Assembly: GCA_019348365.1 (NCBI GenBank)
Contig: JAHWJO010000207.1
Location: 1-7,714 of the forward strand
Direction of reading: 5' to 3'
DNA length: 7,714 nucleotides
Source of the DNA: Armatimonadota bacterium
GTDB taxonomy: Bacteria; Armatimonadota; DTGP01; JAHWJO01
Shown: piece by piece, positions 1-5,150 of the stretch
Position numbering within the stretch: the first letter of the stretch is position 1
How the letters are laid out: the number at the start of each line of letters is the position of its first letter
The notes under the pieces: model-generated
Database searches by the model: none
What the model was told of the DNA's origin: nothing
What the model saw: the letters and a program-made list of their open reading frames with translations, nothing else
Translations under genes and position numbers: made by a program

Positions 1-315
1 CGACAGGCTTTTGTTGTAGTCCCTCACTCGCTCGGTCCACCCTTTCCGATCTCCGAAGGTGATGTAGACTTCGAGCGGGGGCAGCGTGTCGTCCCAGTCG
101 GAATGGTAGGCGCTGAGCGCGAGGCCGATCTGCTTCAGGTTGTTCGTACAGCCGGTCATTCGCGCCCGCTCGCGCGCCTTGGCGAACACGGGGAAGAGGA
201 TCGCCGCCAGGATCGCAATGATCGCGATGACCACCAGCAGCTCGATCAGGGTGAAACCGGTTTTCAGACAGCGAGGCGGGGCGCCCACGGTGTGAATCGT
301 TCGATTGGAATGCAT
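1..315 (-). CDS. Type IV prepilin-like (pseudopilin) protein, DUF1559-like, C-terminus beyond window
   Basis: Reading from the ATG at 315 to the window edge gives 105 residues with no stop. Residues 1-20 are a short, positively charged leader ending in K-T-G. It is followed by FTLIELLVVIAIIAILAAI (21-39), the classic class III prepilin signal. Cleavage is expected between Gly20 and Phe21, with the conserved Glu at +5. The hydrophobic helix would anchor the protein in the inner membrane before assembly into a pilus or pseudopilus. After it come FPVFAKARERAR and a Cys-x3-NLKQIGLALSAYHSDWDD stretch, as in the expanded DUF1559-like families of Armatimonadota and Planctomycetota. The start is supported by AGGAG at 322-326 with a 6-base spacer and a strong promoter further upstream. 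The prepilin class is certain. The subfamily and the organism are inferred, because the globular domain lies outside the window. Confidence 0.9.
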   Translation of the reverse strand, partial: MHSNRTIHTVGAPPRCLKTGFTLIELLVVIAIIAILAAILFPVFAKARERARMTGCTNNLKQIGLALSAYHSDWDDTLPPLEVYITFGDRKGWTERVRDYNKSLS

Positions 316-321
316 AACCCT

Positions 322-326
322 CTCCT
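322..326 (-). promoter_or_regulatory. Ribosome binding site of the prepilin-like gene
   Basis: AGGAG on the minus strand lies 6 bases before the ATG at 315. It fixes the start of the prepilin reading frame, which is open at the window edge. Confidence 0.75.
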
Positions 327-342
327 GAGTGTGATGAGGACG

Positions 343-364
343 GGAGGGTATTGCCCGGCCCTCC
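343..364 (-). promoter_or_regulatory. Small hairpin in the prepilin-like gene leader
   Basis: In the predicted leader, GGAGGG (364-359) can pair with CCCTCC (348-343) across a 10-base loop, 17 bases upstream of the Shine-Dalgarno sequence. Six base pairs, all G-C but one, could form, but a regulatory role is speculative and the match may be chance in GC-rich DNA. Confidence 0.25.
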
Positions 365-378
365 ATTCACGTAACGCC

Positions 379-407
379 AGTGTACGAGGGGAGAGGCGCG
401 GTGTCAA
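379..407 (-). promoter_or_regulatory. Sigma-70-type promoter of the prepilin-like gene
   Basis: On the minus strand TTGACA (407-402, a perfect -35) is followed by a 17-base spacer and TACACT (384-379, a good -10). Transcription would start near 372, giving an untranslated leader of about 57 bases before the ATG at 315. The promoter is seen directly, and use of a sigma-70-like factor is inferred. It is the strongest promoter match I found in the window. Confidence 0.72.
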
Positions 408-586
408 GGCTCGTGCTCTCTTCGGCCCAACGTTCGCTGCTGCTCGCTTACCCGGTTGAAATCGGCGGGGGAAATGGGACACAACGAATCGGACCGCGCG
501 AAGAGGGGGTGTTCTTCAGCCGGCTACGGCCGGAGACGATTTTAAGGAAAGGAGTGGAATGGATGGGACGGTGGTTCTCGGTTGGA

Positions 587-627
587 GGGGGACCTCTCCC
601 CCAGCCCCTCCCCGACACGGGGAGGGG
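587..627. repeat. GC-rich double-hairpin intergenic repeat
   Basis: Two adjacent hairpins are visible. The first pairs GGGGGA (587-592) with TCCCCC (597-602) over a 4-base loop. The second is a perfect 10-bp stem, CCCCTCCCCG (605-614) with CGGGGAGGGG (618-627), over the loop ACA. The wording, with 'cagcccctccccgacacgggg' split around the loop, matches a dispersed intergenic repeat I recognise from many GC-rich environmental bacterial genomes. That recognition is from memory. Only one copy lies in this window, so dispersal cannot be shown here. Confidence 0.65.
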
Positions 628-754
628 AGCCGAATCCATTCACGGATCGATCAATTCCATTTTGAACCGTTCTCCCTCTTTTTACTCTACTCGTTTTCAG
701 ATAGCGCGGGGTCTACCTATCGCTCAAACCGCCCTCCAGAATACGAGGAATCCC

Positions 755-1357
755 ATGACTTTACAGACGACACCGGAAGACACAAATATCCCATCTACCC
801 CCGGCCTGGAAGCAGATTCCGGACGCCGGGAAGTGGCGACGCTCGGTGGCGGCTGCTTCTGGTGCATCGAAACCGTCTTCAACGATCTGAAGGGGGTAGA
901 GAAGGCCGTCTCCGGGTACGCGGGCGGCTCGTCTCCGAACCCAACATATAAGCAGGTCTGCTCCGGCACGACGGGCCATGCCGAGGTCGTCCAGATCACC
1001 TTCGATCCGTCCGTCCTCTCGTACCGGGAGATCCTGGAGATCTTCTTCTCCATCCACGACCCGACCACGCTCGACCGGCAAGGCGCGGACGTGGGTTCTC
1101 AGTATCGCTCGGTCATCTTCACGCACACGCCGGAGCAGCGGGAGATCGCCGAGCAGGTGATGCGGGAGGTGGGAGAGCAGGGGATCTGGGGGAAGCCCCT
1201 CGTAACGGAGCTGTCCCCGGCCCCGGAATTCTATCCGGCGGAGGAGTACCACCAGAGGTACTTCGAGCAGAACCCGAACCAGCCTTACTGCCGGGCGGTC
1301 ATCGCTCCCAAAGTCGCCAAGTTCCGGCAGAAGCACATGGAAAAGCTGAAGAAGTGA
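755..1357 (+). CDS. msrA: Peptide-methionine (S)-S-oxide reductase MsrA
   Basis: The 200-residue product reduces the S epimer of methionine sulfoxide in proteins and free Met(O), using thioredoxin, and so repairs oxidative damage in the cytoplasm. Motif GGCFWCIE (32-39) holds the catalytic Cys34 and a second Cys at 37. GHAEVV (74-79) contains the conserved Glu77. HDPTTLDRQGADVGSQYRS (101-119) is the MsrA substrate-pocket stretch. YHQRYF (165-170) and PYCRAVIAPK (177-186) supply the usual C-terminal Cys179, presumably the resolving cysteine. The ATG at 755 follows GAGGAA (745-750) and leaves about 28 residues before the domain, which suits the family. There is no signal peptide. Any longer start would run through the GC-rich hairpin repeat. 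There is no MsrB domain or partner gene nearby, so it is a stand-alone MsrA. Cys69 is an extra cysteine of unknown importance. Confidence 0.96.
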   Translation: MTLQTTPEDTNIPSTPGLEADSGRREVATLGGGCFWCIETVFNDLKGVEKAVSGYAGGSSPNPTYKQVCSGTTGHAEVVQITFDPSVLSYREILEIFFSIHDPTTLDRQGADVGSQYRSVIFTHTPEQREIAEQVMREVGEQGIWGKPLVTELSPAPEFYPAEEYHQRYFEQNPNQPYCRAVIAPKVAKFRQKHMEKLKK

Positions 1358-1390
1358 CCGTTCGTCGGTCGGCGTTGTTCCCCGCTCCTA

Positions 1391-1555
1391 CACCGCCCGG
1401 CGTTGAAACACCTGGCTATTGAGACGAAGCCCGTCTGAAGCCGGGCTGGGGAATTCGGGACTCCTCTCTCCAAAGAGAGCACTCCGGTGGAGAGGAGTCC
1501 CGCTTGAGTGGGACTTTGTCCCAATAGCCCGGTGTTTTAACGCCGGGCGGCGGTG
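1391..1555. repeat. Nested palindromic element with about 40-bp inverted ends
   Basis: The left end (1391-1429) and right end (1514-1555) are inverted copies of each other, with about four mismatches and one 3-base indel. Each end is itself a hairpin: GCCCGGCG/CACCTGGC around TTGAAA (1395-1416), and GCCCGGTG/CGCCGGGC around TTTTAA (1527-1548). Inside lie a 6-bp stem (1428-1433 with 1442-1447), a perfect 12-bp stem GGGACTCCTCTC (1457-1468) with GAGAGGAGTCCC (1490-1501), and GGGAC-TTT-GTCCC (1510-1522). The size, inverted ends and lack of coding resemble a MITE or a REP/BIME-type element. I see no target-site duplication. Placed between convergent genes, it could also end transcription both ways. 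Confidence 0.8.
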
Positions 1556-1571
1556 GAAATTCTCCCCGCGC

Positions 1572-1595
1572 CGATGTTTAACGACGGGCGGTGAG
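1572..1595. repeat. Partial extra copy of the palindromic element end
   Basis: The sequence GTTTAACGACGGGCGG (1575-1590) repeats, with changes, the GTTTTAACGCCGGGCGG of the right end at 1534-1550. It lies in the same orientation, about 40 bases downstream. It lacks the GCCCGG half needed to form the hairpin, so it looks like a decayed or incomplete end unit. Confidence 0.5.
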
Positions 1596-1664
1596 GGGCG
1601 AGGTACAGCACCGAGCGGCGAACGGTCACCCACACAAATATTGAGAGAGGCAGACAAGCAGAGA

Positions 1665-3347
1665 TCATCCCAACGTGAGTTCGCAGCGCACAACGCCCGC
1701 GCGGTCGTGTTTGGCGATAACCTTCACCGCCCCGCCTTCCGGCGCATGCACGACCCACTCCACCTTAGCGCGGTCCTCGGTCGGATCGCTGCCTCCGTAG
1801 GGGGCCGGGGACTTGTAGGCGCGGCCCTCCAACTGCCCGATCTCCTCCCGCCGCTTCCCGGATTCCAGCGTCGCCCCCTCCGGCAGCTCGATTTCGCAGA
1901 CCACCGCCCGCACGACCTTCTTCTCCAGCGCCTTCTTCGTCACGTAGGTCGGCAGCCAGCCCGTGTTGTGAACGACGAGCCGCACCCGATAGGTCCTCTT
2001 TCCCAGCGGCTTCACGTCGGTCTCGTAGATCTCCAGCTTCGGGGAGATGAGCAGGTGCCACACGAGCCACTCCGGGAAGCGGGCGATCTCCCGCTCCAGG
2101 TACTCCGGCGGCGGGTTCCGGAAGGCGTAAAGAGCATCCCACCCGCCGATCTCCACTTTGCCGAGCTGCGGGTGCTCGAACTCGTACCAATCCACGTACC
2201 CTTTGCCGCCCAGCGCCTGATCGCTCCACCGGAGCATCTTCAGGTCGTCTTCCAGGGGGTGCTCGCGGTACCAGTCGATGAACTTGTACTCCTCGATCCC
2301 GGCCTGCCGCTGCGGGCTCCAGATCTCGACGGTCCAGAAGAACATGCCCAGGTGGTCGTAGAGCCAGTCGTCCGCGACGCCGGTGATGACCTCCTTCGGG
2401 TGGTACTTGAAATCGTGGTAGACGCTGACGGCGGGGTAGCCGGTGACCTCCTTGCCCTTCTCCCCGATCTTCTGGTAGGTCCAGAGGTCTTCGGCGGGGA
2501 ACGCTTCGTCGCTTTCCGTGCCATAGGGCCGCAGCAGCACGCCGCTGTAGGTGTGGAAGAGCGCGCCGCCCGTGACGTTCGGATGGGTGGCGATGAAATG
2601 GACCAGCGAGCGGACCTCCGGCTCGGAGGTGGGGTAGGGGCCGGCCCCCCTCTGCTCGAACTCCTGCCGCCAGTGGGCGGGGAAGTTCCGGTTCAGGTCG
2701 AGGCGCTCCTTCTTCGGCTGGATGGAGACGAGCACGCCGTCGTACTCCTCCAGGCGGCCTTCGGGAAGGAGGCGGTAGTACGACCCGCCGGTCTCCGTCG
2801 GGTCGCGGCGCACGAGGAGGCGCGGCTCGTCGGGGCAGGGCTTCCAGGGGCCGTTCGGGTCGGGGATCCGCATGGAGAGCATCCGCCCGTCCCCGTCGAT
2901 GTCCTCCGTCACCAGCCCCCCGAACGGCTCCTCGTCGTACGGGTAGGGTCGGGTGCTGGACCGGACGATCCTCGGCACGTCCGCCAGCGCCCACTCCGCG
3001 CCGTCGGGATTGAGCCGGGGGCAGACGTAGAACGCGCGCGTGTCGAGGCAGCGGGTGATCTCCGGATCGGAGCCGTACCCCGTCACCAGCGCGTTCAGCA
3101 GGTACAGGGCGGCGGCAGAGGCGGAGACCTCGCTGGCGTGGATGTTGCCGTCCACCCAGAGGGCGGGCTTCTCCGTGTCCGGCCCGGTGTCGGCGTTCGT
3201 GACGGTCGCGAGCCAGATGTACCGGCCTTCGTAGCTCTTCCCGATGCTCTCCACCTTCACGAGCCGGGGATACTCTTCGGCGTACGCGTGGAGGAGCCGG
3301 GTCAGGTCGTCGTAGCGGTAGTACGTGTCGAAGCGGATGTCAGGCAT
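1665..3347 (-). CDS. M14-family zinc carboxypeptidase
   Basis: The 560-residue product is a metallocarboxypeptidase-fold enzyme that should cleave C-terminal residues or amide-linked groups from peptides. The zinc motif is HASE (His70, Glu73) in GNIHASEVSA, followed by RLNPDG (111-116). LDLNRNFP (216-223) gives the carboxylate-binding Asn-Arg pair. FHTYSG carries the third zinc ligand, His265. Glu341 in FFWTVEIW is the expected catalytic glutamate. An insert of about 90 residues, including DIDGDGRM (149-156), separates the first two blocks. Residues from about 390 form a C-terminal extension, beta-rich from about 450, of unknown function. I see no signal peptide, so it is probably cytoplasmic. 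The ATG at 3347 has no clear Shine-Dalgarno sequence. The frame stays open to 3629, but that extension is translated repeat DNA, including HSERSEES and ILRFAQND, so I reject it. Family is certain; substrate is unknown. Confidence 0.92.
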   Translation of the reverse strand: MPDIRFDTYYRYDDLTRLLHAYAEEYPRLVKVESIGKSYEGRYIWLATVTNADTGPDTEKPALWVDGNIHASEVSASAAALYLLNALVTGYGSDPEITRCLDTRAFYVCPRLNPDGAEWALADVPRIVRSSTRPYPYDEEPFGGLVTEDIDGDGRMLSMRIPDPNGPWKPCPDEPRLLVRRDPTETGGSYYRLLPEGRLEEYDGVLVSIQPKKERLDLNRNFPAHWRQEFEQRGAGPYPTSEPEVRSLVHFIATHPNVTGGALFHTYSGVLLRPYGTESDEAFPAEDLWTYQKIGEKGKEVTGYPAVSVYHDFKYHPKEVITGVADDWLYDHLGMFFWTVEIWSPQRQAGIEEYKFIDWYREHPLEDDLKMLRWSDQALGGKGYVDWYEFEHPQLGKVEIGGWDALYAFRNPPPEYLEREIARFPEWLVWHLLISPKLEIYETDVKPLGKRTYRVRLVVHNTGWLPTYVTKKALEKKVVRAVVCEIELPEGATLESGKRREEIGQLEGRAYKSPAPYGGSDPTEDRAKVEWVVHAPEGGAVKVIAKHDRAGVVRCELTLG

Positions 3348-3772
3348 GAGGGTTGATGAAGGGATGAAAAAGTCAGGGCAGGCCCCAACATATGGACGGG
3401 TGTCATTCTGAGCGAAGCGAAGAATCTGCGTTGAAAGTGGTGGAGGAAACGCAGATTCTTCGCTTCGCTCAGAATGACAGGCACAAGAGTTTGAAGCAGA
3501 AAGACACGAGAGATGTTCAGAAGGGCATGAGAGATGCGCTGGATGGCCTGAAGGCGCTCTCAGGAGGACAGATTTACAAGGATGATGCATGAGTCCTGAG
3601 AGCGTGGAATTGAGGGTAGCTTTAACCATTGGGCTTTATCGGGAATCGTATGGGTCCAGGTGGATCCACAGATTTCATGGTAGCGCCAACCCTTATGGTG
3701 TTATATCTCTCCGGAGGGCCGGATTCCTCCCGCGCGGTTCCGCATCTCGCAACGCGGCATCCGGTAACTTAT
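3348..3772. other. Intergenic region between the RNA methyltransferase and M14 peptidase genes
   Basis: This 425-base stretch contains the 32-bp inverted repeat at 3401-3479. Bases 3480-3772 are less GC-rich than the genes around them and have no convincing coding sequence. Two plus-strand frames touch through ATGA at 3589-3592, but neither has a recognisable product and the first consists partly of the repeat. On the minus strand TATAAC (3705-3700) would be a good -10 for the M14 gene, but no matching -35 stands 16-18 bases upstream. There is no tRNA-like fold that I can see. Confidence 0.55.
3401..3479. repeat. Perfect 32-bp inverted repeat of the 'CATTCTGAGCGAAGCGAAG' family
   Basis: Arms at 3401-3432 and 3448-3479 are exactly complementary over 32 bases, around a 15-base loop (3433-3447). 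The core of each arm, with its internal GAGCGAAGCGAAGAA, belongs to a dispersed intergenic repeat I recognise in many unrelated bacterial genomes, where it is often mistranslated as HSERSEES or ILRFAQND peptides. A transcript could form a very stable hairpin. It sits downstream of the RNA methyltransferase gene and upstream of the M14 gene on the minus strand. It could therefore limit read-through or protect a 3' end, but no run of T follows either arm. Confidence 0.9.
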
Positions 3773-4657
3773 TTACCTGGAAGATCGAGGAGGCTTCCGG
3801 GAGCGCTTCTCCCCTCGCCCGACCGGCGATTGACGGGAGCCGTCTTCCGCTGCCCGGCCTTTTGCCGGTATGATGGGTCGCTTTCCCGGCCAGAGGGGGC
3901 CCGGCGGACCCGGCATCCGGCGCTGCCGCGCGACCTCGCTCGCCAGGATGGCCGCCGCGTGTCCGGCGGGGAACGACGGGATCGGGTCGGCCATGGGCAG
4001 GTGTGCGGAGTGGCGGCAGGCGTTCCGAACCGCGTCCGTCAGGCCTTTGAACTCCCCGCCCACCGCGATCAGCACCGGGGCACGGAGGTTGAAGTCGTAG
4101 AAATTTCGCATCGCCCCCGCCGTCGCCAGCAGGCTCTCGATACCGAGCGTTTCCAGCCGCTTGAACTGCTTCGTCGGATCATCGAGGGCGGCGAGGGGGA
4201 GGCGGTCGTACGCCCCGCTGGAGGACTGCCCGATGACCACGTCGTCCTCCCCCCACTCCCGGCGGTCCATCAGGACGGCGTCCGCGCCCAGCGCCTCCAC
4301 GCACCGGAGCGCGTAGCCCAGGTTGTGCGGCTCGTGGAACTTCTCGAAGGCGAAGAGGAGCGGCGCGTGATCCCACCCCTCCACGTACCGCACCCACTCC
4401 TCAAAAGGGGAGAGGACTCGCGGCCCCACTTCCGCCGCCACGCCCCCATGATTCTGCACGCCTGTGCGCTCCACCAGGTCGGCGGGCGTGAGGCCCTCCA
4501 CCGTCACGCCGAGGGATGCCGCCGCTTGATGGAACGGCTCCGCGCGTTTGGGGGGAAGGGTGTTCGACAGGAAGAGGCGATAGATGCGGCGGTTCCCGGA
4601 TTCCAGCGCGGCCTGTACCGCCAGCTTGCCGACGAGAAGCGAAGAGAGAGGGGTCAC
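3773..4657 (-). CDS. SpoU/TrmH-type (SPOUT) RNA methyltransferase, divergent
   Basis: The 294-residue form starts at the GTG at 4657. Residues 9-80 (GKLAVQAALES onward) match the substrate-binding domain that precedes SpoU domains, ending in NHGGVAAEVGP. The knotted SAM-binding domain follows: motif 1 PHNLGYALR (110-118) keeps the conserved Asn and Arg, and motif 2 VGGEFKGL (199-206) is normal. Motif 3 reads SFPAGHAAAI where the family usually has SLNVSVAAAI, so its Asn is missing. A basic tail of about 45 residues follows and is probably disordered. It should 2'-O-methylate ribose in tRNA or rRNA, but the target cannot be told and the altered motif 3 leaves activity open. Start choice: the frame stays open to a GTG at 4840, but those 61 residues are unlike the family and overlap the opposing zinc-ribbon gene. 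SD support is weak (AGGACGG, 11 bases upstream). Family is fairly sure; the start is not. Confidence 0.82.
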   Translation of the reverse strand: MTPLSSLLVGKLAVQAALESGNRRIYRLFLSNTLPPKRAEPFHQAAASLGVTVEGLTPADLVERTGVQNHGGVAAEVGPRVLSPFEEWVRYVEGWDHAPLLFAFEKFHEPHNLGYALRCVEALGADAVLMDRREWGEDDVVIGQSSSGAYDRLPLAALDDPTKQFKRLETLGIESLLATAGAMRNFYDFNLRAPVLIAVGGEFKGLTDAVRNACRHSAHLPMADPIPSFPAGHAAAILASEVARQRRMPGPPGPLWPGKRPIIPAKGRAAEDGSRQSPVGRGEKRSRKPPRSSR

Positions 4658-4798
4658 GGCAATCGTTCCGTCCTGAAGGCGTGGAAGGGAGCCATCTACG
4701 AGGGGAGGGGAAGCATTCAAAATCTCCTCAGAATTTCGGCGCGGCCCGCCGTTTCTCCCTGTCGGAATCGCCCGGTTTCCCCGATGATTAAATCCGCT

Positions 4799-5005
4799 AT
4801 GGATGATTCCCAGGACCTTCTCCGGTGGATGTCCCGCCACCGCCCCGCCTCTCGCCGCTCTCCCGCTTCCCGTCCCCCGGTGAAGCTTTCATGCTGGAAC
4901 TGCGGCCATGCGTTGCTTGCCCCTCGCCCCGAATCCAGACTCACCTGCCCCTGCGGCGGAGTCTACTCGGAAACGGCTTCCCATGGAGAGGAACTGGAAG
5001 AATGA
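4799..5005 (+). CDS. Probable small zinc-ribbon protein
   Basis: The 68-residue frame begins MDDSQDLLRWM, passes through an Arg/Ser/Pro-rich linker (13-28) and ends in a compact CxxC-x14-CxC unit: Cys32, Cys35, Cys50 and Cys52 in KLSCWNCGHALL and LTCPCGGVY. The acidic end is GEELEE. Four closely placed cysteines with nearby glycines are what a single zinc ribbon needs, though the second pair is CxC rather than the usual CxxC. I do not recognise the family. An ATG at 4784, in frame, would add five residues. Neither start has a good Shine-Dalgarno sequence. It is divergent from the RNA methyltransferase gene and lies 145 bases before comF. The cysteine pattern argues for a real gene, but the frame could be chance. 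Confidence 0.5.
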   Translation: MDDSQDLLRWMSRHRPASRRSPASRPPVKLSCWNCGHALLAPRPESRLTCPCGGVYSETASHGEELEE

Positions 5006-5137
5006 CCGCAGCGATGCCGTTCAGACCCCCGCGCGCGGCTTGAACGCCCTCCCCTCTTATGGATAGGACTTCGCCCCATCCGGGAAGCTTCGTCCGCGCG
5101 ACAATGATTCTTCCCCTCCCATGGCGAAACCTCTGGT

Positions 5138-5144
5138 GAGGAGG
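5138..5144 (+). promoter_or_regulatory. Ribosome binding site that favours the comF start at 5151
   Basis: GAGGAGG stands 6 bases before the ATG at 5151, an ideal arrangement. A second good site, GGAGG (5170-5174), stands 6 bases before an in-frame ATG at 5181. The ATG at 5121 has none. The true start is therefore 5151 or 5181. Confidence 0.6.
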
Positions 5145-5150
5145 CTCGTG

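Larger units (their letters stand above)
316..754. other. Divergent intergenic region between the prepilin-like gene and msrA
   Basis: This 439-base stretch separates the two divergent starts. The left part holds the prepilin-like gene's ribosome site, leader and promoter (to 407). Bases 587-627 form a GC-rich double hairpin, listed separately. Bases 640-754 are more AT-rich and must carry the msrA promoter; TTGAAC (662-667) with TACTCT (683-688) is the nearest match, but its 15-base spacer makes it weak. The msrA frame stays open back to 380. That extension crosses the palindrome and the opposing promoter, so I treat it as noncoding. I see no other gene. Confidence 0.6.
1358..1664. other. 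Convergent intergenic region between msrA and the M14 peptidase gene
   Basis: Both flanking genes end here, so any transcript entering from either side reads the palindromic element at 1391-1555 and its partial copy at 1572-1595. Bases 1358-1390 and 1596-1664 hold nothing I recognise. No credible gene is present. Open frames on both strands translate the palindrome into similar peptides containing IARCFNAGR, as expected when an inverted repeat is read from both sides. Confidence 0.65.

Noticed and set aside
380..754. N-terminal extension of the MsrA frame
   Set aside because: It overlaps the opposing prepilin promoter and the double hairpin, has no family similarity, and a ribosome site sits just before the ATG at 755.
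1391..1595. CRISPR array
   Set aside because: The repeats are inverted and nested, not direct and evenly spaced, and there are no spacers or cas genes.
1765..2994. A 409-codon minus-strand frame inside the M14 gene
   Set aside because: It is the alternate frame of the same strand, rich in Arg, Pro and Gly, and does not carry any motif; the peptidase frame does.
1419..3356. A 645-codon open frame on the plus strand
   Set aside because: It lies antisense to the M14 peptidase, whose zinc and catalytic motifs are intact. Its translation is low-complexity Arg/Leu/Val/Pro typical of the reverse frame of a GC-rich gene, and its start lies in the palindromic element.
3392..3592. A 66-codon plus-strand frame as a small protein
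   Set aside because: About half of it is translated inverted repeat (HSERSEES and ILRFAQND peptides), a known kind of false gene; the remaining tail alone is too short to support.
3629..4798. Long plus-strand frame running into the zinc-ribbon gene
   Set aside because: It is antisense to the RNA methyltransferase. Only the last 68 residues look protein-like, and they have their own ATG.
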